Positions 54,975 to 63,220 are shown, numbered from the stretch's first letter. The stretch is 64,000 bases of DNA from Mesorhizobium jarvisii (GCF_003601985.1 NZ_QZXA01000008.1:124001-188000), one strand, 5' to 3'. Translations and numbers: made by a program. The notes: a model not told the origin generated them from the sequence alone.

Positions 54975-55048
54975 GGCAGTAGGCAGTAGGAGAATAAGGC
55001 GTTTGCAGTCGCTGCTTCCAGATCAATTTCCCCTACTGCCTACTGCCT
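54974..55048. repeat. 17-bp inverted repeat between convergent genes
   Basis: AGGCAGTAGGCAGTAGG (54974-54990) and its perfect complement (55032-55048) flank 41 bp. The left arm begins at the LOG stop codon. The right arm lies inside the HAD gene and encodes its last residues (QAVGS). As a stem it could terminate both convergent transcripts. Confidence 0.75.
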
Positions 55049-55751
55049 GTTCTCCCGCAACTATCGCCGTCAGAAACCCCGCCAGATCGTCGGTGACGAA
55101 ATCGACGTCGTCTTCCTGCGCGGGGTCGCGTTCCCAGATCTCGGCGAAGGTCGGCTCGAAATTGCGCGGCACGACGAGCACGGTGGTCATGCCCAGTGCC
55201 TTCGGCACCTCCAGGTTGCGGGCGAGGTCCTCGAACATCACCGCATTGTGGCCGGTAACGGCATGCAGCTCGGCGAACTTCTCGTAGGTCTGGCGCGCGG
55301 GCTTGGGATTGAGGCCGGCGGCGACGATATCGAAAATGTCGTCGAAATGGTCGAGGATGCCGAGCTGGCGCGCGGTGCGCTCGGCGTGCCGGCGGTCGCC
55401 ATTGGTGAAGATGAACTTACGGCCGGGGAGCTGGCGGATGGCGGTGCCCAGGACAGGGTCGGGCACCAGCCAAGAATAGTCGATGTCATGCACCTTCTCG
55501 AGGAAATCATCGGGATCGATGCCATGGCGCGTCATCAGCCCGTTCAGCGTCGTGCCATATTCGCGATAAAGCTCCTTCTGCAGCTTGCGCGCCTCCTCGC
55601 GCGGCAGCGACAGCAGCTCCCCGACATAGGCGGTCATCTTGACGTCGATCTGCGAGAACAGATTCGAATGATGCGGATAGAGCGTGTTGTCGAGGTCGAA
55701 CACCCAGTCGGTGACATGGGCGAAGCGGGCGGGATCAGGCTGCGTGGTCAT
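55023..55751 (-). CDS. HAD-type pyrimidine 5'-nucleotidase-like phosphatase
   Basis: 242 residues of the HAD superfamily (SDT1/YjjG-like subgroup). Motif I is WVFDLDNTLYP with D17 and D19, motif II FIFTNGDRRHAERTA, and motif III with IV runs K in NPKPARQTYEKF to VMFEDLARNLEVPKALGM. This group dephosphorylates pyrimidine nucleotides or related compounds. AAGGAG precedes the ATG at 55751. The C-terminal residues are encoded by the 17-bp inverted repeat and were probably gained by repeat insertion. Confidence 0.9.
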   Translation of the reverse strand: MTTQPDPARFAHVTDWVFDLDNTLYPHHSNLFSQIDVKMTAYVGELLSLPREEARKLQKELYREYGTTLNGLMTRHGIDPDDFLEKVHDIDYSWLVPDPVLGTAIRQLPGRKFIFTNGDRRHAERTARQLGILDHFDDIFDIVAAGLNPKPARQTYEKFAELHAVTGHNAVMFEDLARNLEVPKALGMTTVLVVPRNFEPTFAEIWERDPAQEDDVDFVTDDLAGFLTAIVAGEQAVGSRGN

Positions 55752-55913
55752 GCGCTCCTTATGGCATGAAACGCGGATACTGAAAGAGACTTTATCCACA
55801 ACTTCCACGCGCTTTTAGTGGCAGAAATGGCCGCACGATTCAAATTTTATGCAACCGGGAAAGGTGGCCTTCAGGGCTTGCTGGCACAGAGACAGTCCTG
55901 TGGGGAGCCCGCG

Positions 55914-56675
55914 ATGAACAGCATCATTCTGAAATCCGCCGCTATCGCTTTCGCCTCCGTCGCCGCCTCGCTTCTTCTGACGCTGATCATCGTTCCGGCC
56001 CTGGGATTCCCGGTCAACCGAACGATCTGGCTGAGTTCGACGCTCTGTCCGCTGGTGCTTGCATGGGTGGCCTGCGCCAGCACCTTCTGGCAGAGCGACA
56101 GGCTGAAAAACGCGCACCGCGAACTGGCCCGGGCGCACGCCCAGCTTGCAGCCGCACACCGCCGCCTGTCGGAGAAGGCCAGCCGCGACGACATGACCGG
56201 CATGCTCAACCGGGAAAGTTTCTTCGCCGCGCTGGACGGTTCGCGGCGCAAGTCCGACCGCGGCGCGCTGCTGATCATCGACGCCGATCATTTCAAGAAG
56301 ATCAATGACAGTTTCGGCCACCTGACCGGGGACGACGCGCTGCTGCTGATCGCCAGCGCCATCGAGCGCGGCGTGCGCAGCGGCGACGTGCTTGGCCGCA
56401 TCGGCGGCGAGGAATTCGGCGCCTTTCTGGTCGGCGCCACCGAGCAGGAAGCCAAGCGTGTCGCCGAGCGCATTCGCCGCGAGGTCGAGCTGATCCGCTT
56501 CCGACCGGTGGACGAACGCACCATTCCGCTGACCGTCAGCATCGGCGGCACCGTGTGCGGCGAGGACGTCAACGTATCGGAGCTGATGCGCGCCGCGGAC
56601 CGGCGCCTCTACCAGGCCAAGCATGGCGGCCGCAACCTGACGATCCTCGATACGGACATTTCCGCGGCCGCGTGA
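55914..56675 (+). CDS. Membrane-bound diguanylate cyclase (GGDEF)
   Basis: Makes cyclic di-GMP at the inner membrane. The 253 residues have two N-terminal membrane helices (~5-60), a short coiled coil (~65-90) and a GGDEF domain. The active site is RIGGEEFGAFL, the DxLT-like start is RDDMTGMLNRESF, and LIIDADHFKKINDSFGHLTGDDAL is intact. RSGD five residues before GGEEF matches the inhibitory I-site. There is no EAL domain. ATG at 55914 with GGGGAG is used rather than an upstream in-frame start. Confidence 0.95.
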   Translation: MNSIILKSAAIAFASVAASLLLTLIIVPALGFPVNRTIWLSSTLCPLVLAWVACASTFWQSDRLKNAHRELARAHAQLAAAHRRLSEKASRDDMTGMLNRESFFAALDGSRRKSDRGALLIIDADHFKKINDSFGHLTGDDALLLIASAIERGVRSGDVLGRIGGEEFGAFLVGATEQEAKRVAERIRREVELIRFRPVDERTIPLTVSIGGTVCGEDVNVSELMRAADRRLYQAKHGGRNLTILDTDISAAA

Positions 56676-56773
56676 GCCGGCCGGTCCGGCACACCTCGCC
56701 CGTTAAGGAATTTCTAACCCTGTTTGCATTCGGTTGTACCGCTTGCCCGCCTTTTCACGCGCTGGGGCCGGGC

Positions 56774-56789
56774 TTGGCACGATACTGGC
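56774..56789 (+). promoter_or_regulatory. Sigma54-like promoter before the Tat/GMC pair
   Basis: TTGGCACGATACTGGC has GG and GC at the -24/-12 spacing of RpoN promoters, with the -24 element TGGCACG perfect and one mismatch at -12 (TGGC for TTGC). It lies 72 bp before the ATG at 56861, in the only sizeable gap upstream of the pair. Confidence 0.5.
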
Positions 56790-56860
56790 CTCTGTGACGA
56801 TGCGTGTGCCGTTCGGGGATTGTCATGCGCACATCGAGGCCCCTATCCGAGAGACCTGGC

Positions 56861-57058
56861 ATGAGTTTCTTCAAAAAAATGTCGCGCCGCACGCTCGTGC
56901 AGGCGCTGATCGCCCTGCCTGCCCTGTCCTTGTTCCGCAAGCTGCCTGAAGCCGACGCGGCCCGTGCCGGTCCTTCAAGGTCCGATCCATCACCGGACGA
57001 CCCGAATGAGATCGTCGAGGTCAATGGCTGGATCCTGAAGCGGAGCGACCTGGCATGA
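56861..57058 (+). CDS. 65-residue twin-arginine signal protein, probable Tat escort
   Basis: Starts SFFKKMSRRTLVQALIALPALSLF: a twin-arginine motif SRRTLVQ followed by a short hydrophobic core, then a ~35-residue tail rich in D, P and S ending EIVEVNGWILKRSDLA. There is no catalytic domain. It overlaps the start of the GMC oxidoreductase gene by 4 bp. The partner lacks its own signal, so this protein probably carries it through the Tat system by the hitchhiker mechanism. It is comparable to small subunits of membrane GMC dehydrogenases but shorter. Confidence 0.75.
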   Translation: MSFFKKMSRRTLVQALIALPALSLFRKLPEADAARAGPSRSDPSPDDPNEIVEVNGWILKRSDLA

Positions 57059-58494
57059 TCTTCGACAGCTATGAGGCGTATCGCGCCGCCAACTTCAAAC
57101 CCAAGGTCTGCATCCTCGGTTCGGGTCCGGCCGGCACCACCATTGCCCGCAAGCTGGGCGCCGCCGGCATCCCGGTCGTGGTGCTGGAGGCCGGCTCGCG
57201 GGAGTTCAGCGACGAGTCGCAGGATTTCTACCGCGGCACCACGGTCGGCGATTTCTATTTCGGCCTCGACATCACCCGGCTGCGGTATATGGGCGGCAGC
57301 TCCAACCATTGGGCCGGCTGGTGCCGCGTGCTCGACAATCAGGATTTCGAGCCGAAGGCCTGGGCACCCGACACAGGCTGGCCGATCCGCCGTGCCGACA
57401 TCGAGCCCTATCTGCCCGAGGTGCACGATATTCTCGAACTTCCCGATTTCCGGCCCGATGTGCCGATCTCGGACGACATTCGCTGGGTGCAGCTGATCAA
57501 GAGCCCGGCGGTGCGCTTCGGCGAGAAATTCGCCGACGAGCTCGACAAGAGCCGCAACATCGCCGTCGTGCTCAACACCTATGCCACCGAGCTTGCCGGC
57601 GACGGCAAACGCGTGAACGGTGCCAAACTATGGTCCAACGGCCAGGAGGCCGGCGCTTTCAGTGCCGACTATTTCATCGTCTGCACCGGCGGGCTGGAGA
57701 ATTCGCGGCTGCTTCTGTGGTCGAACCAGCGCTCCAACGGCGGCGTCGTCCCGAACGCCACGGCACTTGGCCGCTACTGGATGGAGCACCCGACCTTCGA
57801 GGGCGGCAATGCCATCCTGGCCGACTACGGTGAGTTCGAGGTCGATGCCGTCAATGAGGCCTTCTTCTCGCCGACGCTTGCCGCGATGGAGCGCCTGCGG
57901 ATCATGAATTTCGGCATCCGGCTGATCGAGACGCCCTATGCCGGCGTCAAGCATGTGATTGCCGACCTCGCCTGCACGGCGCCCGACATGGCCGAATGGG
58001 TTGCCTATCAGCTCAGCCAGAACCTGCGCTGCGCGGCCCAACTCTACGTCGCCTGGGAACAGGCCCCGCTGGCCTCCAACCAGATCGAGCTGTCCAAGAC
58101 CGATGTCGACCATGCCGGCGTGCCGCGCATCGAGCTGCACTGGAAGAAATCGGAGCTCGAACGCCGCACGCTTGTCGAAGGCCTGAAGCTGTTCGGCACG
58201 ACGCTCATCGAAAAGGATCTCGGCCGTGTCCGTCTCATGGACTGGATTGCCAATGGCGAGGATTATCCGACCGACGAGGAGACCGCTGGCCACCATCATA
58301 TGGGCGGCACACGCATGGGCACCGACATCGCCAGAAGTGTTGTGGACGCCAACTGCAAGGTGCACGGCATGGACAATCTCTATGTCGGTGGCTCCTCGGT
58401 GTTCTGCACATCCGGTCAAGCCAACCCGACGACGACGATCACCGCGCTGGCCTGCCGGCTGGGCGATCATCTGAGCAAGGTGGTCGCTGTCTGA
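57055..58494 (+). CDS. GMC family oxidoreductase
   Basis: FAD-dependent alcohol or sugar dehydrogenase, 479 residues. The FAD fold is VCILGSGPAGTTIARKLG at ~18-35, followed by LRYMGGSSNHWAGWC. The C-terminal domain shows AGHHHMGGTRMGTD, MDNLYVGGSSVF and SGQANPTTTITAL, which hold the catalytic histidine and asparagine. No signal peptide or membrane segment at its own N-terminus, so location depends on the Tat protein encoded just before it. Electron acceptor is probably a cytochrome or quinone encoded elsewhere. Confidence 0.9.
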   Translation: MIFDSYEAYRAANFKPKVCILGSGPAGTTIARKLGAAGIPVVVLEAGSREFSDESQDFYRGTTVGDFYFGLDITRLRYMGGSSNHWAGWCRVLDNQDFEPKAWAPDTGWPIRRADIEPYLPEVHDILELPDFRPDVPISDDIRWVQLIKSPAVRFGEKFADELDKSRNIAVVLNTYATELAGDGKRVNGAKLWSNGQEAGAFSADYFIVCTGGLENSRLLLWSNQRSNGGVVPNATALGRYWMEHPTFEGGNAILADYGEFEVDAVNEAFFSPTLAAMERLRIMNFGIRLIETPYAGVKHVIADLACTAPDMAEWVAYQLSQNLRCAAQLYVAWEQAPLASNQIELSKTDVDHAGVPRIELHWKKSELERRTLVEGLKLFGTTLIEKDLGRVRLMDWIANGEDYPTDEETAGHHHMGGTRMGTDIARSVVDANCKVHGMDNLYVGGSSVFCTSGQANPTTTITALACRLGDHLSKVVAV

Positions 58495-58537
58495 ACGGCT
58501 GGGGTCTTCCGCGCCCGCGACCGGCGCGGAAATCCAG

Positions 58538-59749
58538 TCAGACCGACGGTTTTTCGAGCGGCGTCAGGTCGGCACGGTAACGCGTCATGGCGCGGTTCGT
58601 GCGTGCGCCCAAGCGGACGAAGAACGGCAACATGAGGTCACGCAGGAACAGAGCGACGCGGCCTTTCACCTGTTTTTGCGCGCCGATCCGCCGGCTGACC
58701 TTGACGATGTGCTCGACGCGGTCCTGACGCAGCGCCTGAAAGGCGGCGAAGGCCTGCGCCGGCAATGGTGTCGCATCCAGGCACGCGGCCAGCACCACGG
58801 CGTCCTCGATGGCCATCGACGCGCCCTGCCCGGAATGCGGCGCGACGGCATGCGCTGCATCGCCCAGCACGACCACCCGGCCGGTGTGCCATTTTGGCAG
58901 ATGCAGCATGTCGAACACGGGGTAGGCGCGCGGGATTTGCGTGACGGTGTCGACGATCTGGCGGATCGTCCGGGGATCGCCGGCGTGCAACTGGCGAACG
59001 GTTGCCGCCAAATGCAAGGGATCAGGTCTCGCCAGGGCGGCATCCTCGTCCAGCGGGAAGGACGAGAACCACAACACCGGTCCATCATGCGGTTTCATGT
59101 AGCCGAAGAAGGCTTTCTTGCCGAACACCATATGCATCAGGCCGTCGGTCGGCTCGACAAAGGGCAGTTCCGCCACGCCGCCGACGCCGGTCAGTCCGGT
59201 ATAGACCGGATCCGGGGAGGCCGGAAAACAGACGCGACGGACGCGCGACCAGACGCCATCGCAGCCCGCGAGCCAGGCGGCATCGACGGTGACGCCATTG
59301 CCGAAGGCAAGGCGCACACAATCAGGCTGGTCTTCGATTTCGGCGAGCGCATGGCCAAAACGGATGTCGGCGCCAAGCGCCAGCGCCTCATCCAGCAGCG
59401 CGCCGAGCAGGTCCGAGCGCCGCAACGTGACGCTTTCGGCGCCGGCCTCGCGCATCGATAGCTGCTCGTCAAGATGGATGAGCCGGCGCCCGGCGGCGTT
59501 CATGATCTCGAAGCCAAGGGTGCGAATGCCCAGCGCGCTTACCCGCTCGGCGAGCCCAAGCGCACGCAGCGCGTTGATGCCGTTGGGGGCCAGAGTGAGG
59601 AAGGCGCCTTCGCTCAACGCTTCGCGCGACCGCGCCTCGAACAGGCGGACGGCAAGCCCCTGCCGCCGAAGCATGACGGCAAGGGCCAGCCCGGCAACAC
59701 CGGCGCCAATGATGGCGACCGGCAATGCCGAGAGGGTGGTGACGGCCAT
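58538..59749 (-). CDS. FAD-dependent monooxygenase (salicylate hydroxylase-like)
   Basis: Class A flavoprotein hydroxylase, 403 residues. The FAD-binding GAGVAGLALAVMLRR (~14-28), the DG motif in AGCDGVWSRVRR, and VVVLGDAAHAVAPHSGQGASMAIEDA are all present, so the enzyme looks intact. It would hydroxylate an aromatic or related compound with NAD(P)H. ATG at 59749 is used; it lies two bases after the stop of the small membrane protein gene, so both are translated together. A MarR regulator is divergent. Substrate unknown. Confidence 0.9.
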   Translation of the reverse strand: MAVTTLSALPVAIIGAGVAGLALAVMLRRQGLAVRLFEARSREALSEGAFLTLAPNGINALRALGLAERVSALGIRTLGFEIMNAAGRRLIHLDEQLSMREAGAESVTLRRSDLLGALLDEALALGADIRFGHALAEIEDQPDCVRLAFGNGVTVDAAWLAGCDGVWSRVRRVCFPASPDPVYTGLTGVGGVAELPFVEPTDGLMHMVFGKKAFFGYMKPHDGPVLWFSSFPLDEDAALARPDPLHLAATVRQLHAGDPRTIRQIVDTVTQIPRAYPVFDMLHLPKWHTGRVVVLGDAAHAVAPHSGQGASMAIEDAVVLAACLDATPLPAQAFAAFQALRQDRVEHIVKVSRRIGAQKQVKGRVALFLRDLMLPFFVRLGARTNRAMTRYRADLTPLEKPSV

Positions 59750-59751
59750 GG

Positions 59752-59919
59752 TCACAGGCCGTAGATGGCGATGCGCACCAGCACCGCCGCGGCGGCCAGC
59801 GCCACGAGCAGGATGCCGAGGCCGATCGGGGAACCCCAGCCATACCATTCCATCGCCAGCTTGGCGTATTTGAATTCATCCTCGTGGGAGAGAGGGGTAC
59901 GTTGTTGAATCAAGCTCAT
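59752..59919 (-). CDS. 55-residue single-helix membrane protein
   Basis: Short gene: starts MSLIQQRTPLSHEDEFKYAK and has one membrane segment (IGLGILLVALAAAAVLVRIA) near the C-terminus. AAGGAG lies 8 bases before the ATG, and the stop is two bases before the FAD monooxygenase start, which supports a real gene. It lies directly downstream of the MarR operator. Role unknown; possibly an anchor or partner of the monooxygenase. Confidence 0.7.
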   Translation of the reverse strand: MSLIQQRTPLSHEDEFKYAKLAMEWYGWGSPIGLGILLVALAAAAVLVRIAIYGL

Positions 59920-59985
59920 TTTTTCACTCCTTGTCGGCGGCCGGCTCTTGCCTTGTCGGTGCTACGGCCGCATATTACTGCGATA

Positions 59986-60000
59986 GTCTAAATGTTAGAC
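59986..60000. promoter_or_regulatory. Perfect MarR-type operator
   Basis: GTCTAA-ATG-TTAGAC is a perfect inverted repeat located 14 bp before the marR start codon and 66 bp before the small membrane protein start on the other strand. This is the position expected for a MarR dimer that represses both directions. Confidence 0.6.
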
Positions 60001-60014
60001 GGATTGATAGTTAG

Positions 60015-60512
60015 ATGATCGAAATAAATTCGTCAAGCAGGTATCGCGACGAAATCGCGGCCGCGATCGGCCTTGCCGTGATGCAATGGCAGGACGCCAC
60101 GCAGGCCTATGACGAGGCGGTGGGTGCGAGGCTCGGGCTGAACATGGCCGAGCGCCATTGCATCGGACTGCTCTATGGCGGCCCGCAATCGGCCGGCGCG
60201 ATCGCGACCGCGACCGGGCTGACGCCGGCCGCCGTGACGGCGCTGATCGACCGGCTCGAGGCACGCGGGCTGCTGACGCGCACGCGCAGCCTCGAGGACA
60301 GGCGCAAGGTGGTGATCGAAGCGACCGAGGCTACGCGGGACCTGTCGGCGCGCTATTACGGCGCCATCGCCAAGGAGGGAGAGAAGGTGATCGCCACCTT
60401 CAGCGACGCCGAACTCGCGACCATATCACGCTTCGTCAACGCCGCGCTCGACCTGCAGCGCGCCCAGCTTGCGCGGCTGAAAGCCGAGGGGTCGGACACC
60501 TCAGGGCGATAG
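60015..60512 (+). CDS. MarR family transcriptional regulator
   Basis: 165 residues. The winged helix is at ~45-120: RHCIGLLYGGPQSAGAIATATG, LTPAAVTALIDRLEARGLLTR and the wing SLEDRRKVVIEATEA. N- and C-terminal helices provide dimerisation. It is divergent from the monooxygenase pair, with a perfect palindrome between them, so it probably represses itself and the monooxygenase and releases DNA on binding an aromatic ligand. Confidence 0.92.
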   Translation: MIEINSSSRYRDEIAAAIGLAVMQWQDATQAYDEAVGARLGLNMAERHCIGLLYGGPQSAGAIATATGLTPAAVTALIDRLEARGLLTRTRSLEDRRKVVIEATEATRDLSARYYGAIAKEGEKVIATFSDAELATISRFVNAALDLQRAQLARLKAEGSDTSGR

Positions 60513-60562
60513 GGGCGCATTTTTTGTTCGCGGCGTTACCGCAATGTCGGCGGGGAACGCGA

Positions 60563-61195
60563 CTATTTCGGCTGGACCCCATAGACGGCCAGAAATGCCT
60601 CCACCGAGGCATCCGCGTGCCGTTCCAGTTCGGCTTTGGAGCGCCGGTTGCTTCCCGTGAACATGGCTTCATTCATGGGGATCCAAAGAAGCATTCCGAA
60701 AAGATGGCTGGCTGCCAGATAGGGATCGCTGGTCTGTATCAGTCCTCGATCGGTGAGCTTTTGAAAGCAGGACCCCGTCGAGGCAAGCATGCGCTCAAAA
60801 CCTTTTTCGTACCAAGCGCGGCCAAGCTGCGGCATTCGATCCGCGTTGGCGATGATCAAGCGCCGCAGCTTCAACAACTCTTCGTCCATGAGAACCGCTA
60901 TCAGACGTCGGGCAAGCTGCTGCAGGCCGCCTTCCATGAATTTCGCCTCGGAAAGCAGCGTCGTCACGGACTCGATAATATCGTTGACCTGGCCAGCGGT
61001 TGACAGAACGACTTCGCCGAACAGCGTCTCCTTGTCGGTGAAATGCTTGTAGACGGTCTGCTTGGAGGCCCCCGCTTTGGTAGCGATTTCCTCCATGCTG
61101 GTCCCGTCATAACCCTTGCTGATGAACGCCGCCGTGGCCGCCTGGATGATCTCGCGATCCTTGCGTTCCGATCTGGTCTCACCGTCGATTTTCAA
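60563..61195 (-). CDS. TetR family transcriptional regulator
   Basis: 210 residues. The N-terminal helix-turn-helix (~12-58) reads EIIQAATAAFISKGYDGTSMEEIATKAGASKQTVYKHF, a textbook TetR/AcrR domain. The C-terminal ~140 residues are the ligand domain of the AefR-like type (SYLFG-like HLFGMLLWIPMNEAMF). It is divergent from the VOC gene; the 102-bp gap carries several GGTACT half-sites. The target is likely itself and the VOC protein. Confidence 0.93.
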   Translation of the reverse strand: MKIDGETRSERKDREIIQAATAAFISKGYDGTSMEEIATKAGASKQTVYKHFTDKETLFGEVVLSTAGQVNDIIESVTTLLSEAKFMEGGLQQLARRLIAVLMDEELLKLRRLIIANADRMPQLGRAWYEKGFERMLASTGSCFQKLTDRGLIQTSDPYLAASHLFGMLLWIPMNEAMFTGSNRRSKAELERHADASVEAFLAVYGVQPK

Positions 61196-61208
61196 GGCGC
61201 TCTCCTGG

Positions 61209-61271
61209 CCAGTACTAGACGGTACCGTTCCCGCATGGTAGCCATGAAACGGTACTGGACTGACTAGTACC
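61209..61271. promoter_or_regulatory. TetR operator region
   Basis: The divergent gap contains the palindrome ACGGTACCGT (61219-61228), CCAGTAC (61209-61215) with its complement GTACTGG (61252-61258), and GGTACT/AGTACC at 61251-61256 and 61266-61271. Repeated use of the GTAC half-site over both starts fits a TetR dimer binding two sites. Confidence 0.5.
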
Positions 61272-61297
61272 TGTCAACGAAGGCAAGGCTTAGACCG

Positions 61298-61702
61298 ATG
61301 ACCAAGATGATCTTCATAAATCTGCCGGTGCGCGATCTGCAGGCGGCGACCAACTTCTATCTCGCGATCGGCGGCACGCTCAATCCGCAGTTCTCGAACG
61401 ACCAGGCCAGCTCGATCATGTTCTCCGACTCGATCGGGGTGATGCTGCTGACGCACCAGCACTACGGCCAGTTCACGACGCGCCAGATCGGCGACGCCAG
61501 GCGCGACAGCCAGATGCTGATCGCGCTCACCGCCGGCAGCAAGGACGAGGTCAATGCCACGATCGAGAAGGGCGTGGCGGCCGGTGGCCGCGCCGATCCC
61601 AACCCCGCGCAGGACCTCGGCTTCATGTTCAACCGCCACATCGAAGACCCCGACGGCAACGTCTGGGAGTTCCTGTGGATGAACCCTGCCGCCATGCAAT
61701 AG
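61298..61702 (+). CDS. VOC (glyoxalase/extradiol-type) family protein
   Basis: 134 residues with the two beta-alpha-beta-beta-beta modules of the VOC fold: FINLPVRDLQAATNFYLAIGG at the start and HIEDPDGNVWEFLWMNP at the end. Likely metal ligands are hard to place; a glutamate (WEFLW) is in the usual last position. This is the PhnB-like/lactoylglutathione-lyase-like group without known reaction. It is divergent from the TetR gene and probably its target. Confidence 0.9.
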   Translation: MTKMIFINLPVRDLQAATNFYLAIGGTLNPQFSNDQASSIMFSDSIGVMLLTHQHYGQFTTRQIGDARRDSQMLIALTAGSKDEVNATIEKGVAAGGRADPNPAQDLGFMFNRHIEDPDGNVWEFLWMNPAAMQ

Positions 61703-61722
61703 CCCCGCGGATCAAAGCGTCC

Positions 61723-61762
61723 AAAGCGCGTCGCGTTGAAACGGATTCATGCGACGCGCTTT
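61723..61762. repeat. Hairpin repeat related to the AGAGC family
   Basis: AAAGCGCGTCGC (61723-61734) pairs perfectly with GCGACGCGCTTT (61751-61762) around GTTGAAACGGATTCAT. The GAAACGG in the loop recalls the AGAGC family loops. It lies between two convergent genes (VOC and phhA), where it can serve as bidirectional terminator. Confidence 0.65.
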
Positions 61763-61767
61763 GCGTT

Positions 61768-62604
61768 TTAGACCGTCGCCGGGTCGAGCGCCTTTTGGTC
61801 CTTGTGGCGCGCGACAATCGCCTCGAAATCGGCGGTCTGGAAGGCATCGCGCAAGGCGTCGAAGGACGGCAGCACGAAATAGGCGCGCTGGAACTTGTCG
61901 ATCTCGTAGCCGGTGCGCATCACCATTTCCAAGTCGAAAGGCACGTGATGGGCGTCCTTGCCCTCGACGGCGAACTGCAATTCGGTGAAGGACGACATCA
62001 GGCCGGCGCCAAAGGCCTTCAGCGGCTGGCCGGCCTCCTGCATCAGGCCGTATTCGGCCGTGTACCAGTAGAGCCGGGTGATCATCTCGTCGCCGCCGAG
62101 CGCGATGATGTCGCCGGCCTTCTTGCCGTACATCTGCATGAAGTCGGCGAAGACCGGCTGCGACAGCACGGGCACGTGGCCGAAGAAATCATGGAACATG
62201 TCCGGCTCGACGATGTAGTCGAGCTCCTGCCTGGTGCGCAGCCAGTTGGTGACCGGGAAGCGGCGTTTGGCGAGATGGTCGAAGAAGGGGGCGGCGGGAA
62301 TAAGACCCGGCACGGCAACGATCTCCCAGCCGGTCAGCTTGCGCAGCTTGGCGCTGACGTCCTCGAAATCGGGAATGCGGTCAAGCAGGCCAAGTTTTTC
62401 AACACCGTCGAGATAGGAATGATGGGCGAGCTTGCGCGTCAGCTTCGTCTGGCGATCGCACAGAGTGCGCCACACCGCCTGTTCCTCGTCGCTGTAGTCA
62501 TAACCCTGGGCCACGGTGAAATCGGCACGGCAGACCGAATAGTCGCCGCGCAACCCCTGCGCCGCGCAATCGCGGGCATATTCGGCAACACTCATCGTCG
62601 TCAT
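61768..62604 (-). CDS. phhA: Phenylalanine 4-monooxygenase
   Basis: Iron- and tetrahydrobiopterin-dependent enzyme that converts phenylalanine to tyrosine in the cytoplasm. The 278 residues are the bacterial single-domain form. Iron ligands are H138 and H143 (EPDMFHDFFGHVP) and E184 (YWYTAEYGL). The pterin-binding region GLIPAAPFFDHLAKRRFPVTNWLR is intact. ATG at 62604 with a GGAG site is used. It is divergent from an Lrp-type regulator, the arrangement typical of phenylalanine catabolism in rhizobia. Confidence 0.96.
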   Translation of the reverse strand: MTTMSVAEYARDCAAQGLRGDYSVCRADFTVAQGYDYSDEEQAVWRTLCDRQTKLTRKLAHHSYLDGVEKLGLLDRIPDFEDVSAKLRKLTGWEIVAVPGLIPAAPFFDHLAKRRFPVTNWLRTRQELDYIVEPDMFHDFFGHVPVLSQPVFADFMQMYGKKAGDIIALGGDEMITRLYWYTAEYGLMQEAGQPLKAFGAGLMSSFTELQFAVEGKDAHHVPFDLEMVMRTGYEIDKFQRAYFVLPSFDALRDAFQTADFEAIVARHKDQKALDPATV

Positions 62605-62743
62605 GGTTTTTCTCCTCGCAAATCGGCAATTGCAGACGTGTGCATAGGATAACCGGATTTGGCGAGGCAATTCGGTTTTGATGATGGCTCATCAGCAATG
62701 TTCGGGATAATATTCACTCACAATCCGCATCCGAGGAGTGAAA

Positions 62744-63220
62744 ATGCCTCAATTCGATGATTTCGAGATCAAGATGCTCGATGTACTGCAACGCGACGGG
62801 CGCAAGCCTGTCTCGGAACTGGCGCAAGAGATCGGCCTGTCGACGACGCCATGCGCGCGGCGCTTCGAGGCGCTGCAGGATGCAGGCGTCATCAAGGGTT
62901 TTGCCGCGGTGATCAGCCGCCGCGCGGTCGGCCTGACGGTCGAGGTGTTCATCCAGGTGCGCCTTGTCAGCCACAGCGATGGCTCGCCGGAAAAGTTCAT
63001 TGCCGCGGTGCAGCGCATGGACGAGGTGTCTTCGTGCTGGACGATGACCGGCGACCACGACTTCCTGCTGCATGTGATGGTGCCTTCGGTCGACGAGCTG
63101 AACGCCTTCGTCATGCACCGGCTGATGCGGCTCGACGGCGTGCGCGACGTCCACACGCAGCTGGTGCTGCAAAACATCAAGGGACCCGGCCACGTGCCGC
63201 TCGCGCATCTCAGGAAGTAG
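62744..63220 (+). CDS. Lrp/AsnC family transcriptional regulator
   Basis: 158 residues. The N-terminal helix-turn-helix (~5-60) has FEIKMLDVLQRDGRKPVSELAQEIGLSTTPCARRFEAL; the C-terminal RAM ligand domain follows, with VEVFIQVRL and WTMTGDHDFLLHVMVPSVDELNAFV. Start ATG at 62744 lies 5 bases after GAGGAG; a GTG two codons earlier would overlap that site. It is divergent from phhA (139-bp gap) and likely controls it in response to phenylalanine or tyrosine. Confidence 0.94.
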   Translation: MPQFDDFEIKMLDVLQRDGRKPVSELAQEIGLSTTPCARRFEALQDAGVIKGFAAVISRRAVGLTVEVFIQVRLVSHSDGSPEKFIAAVQRMDEVSSCWTMTGDHDFLLHVMVPSVDELNAFVMHRLMRLDGVRDVHTQLVLQNIKGPGHVPLAHLRK

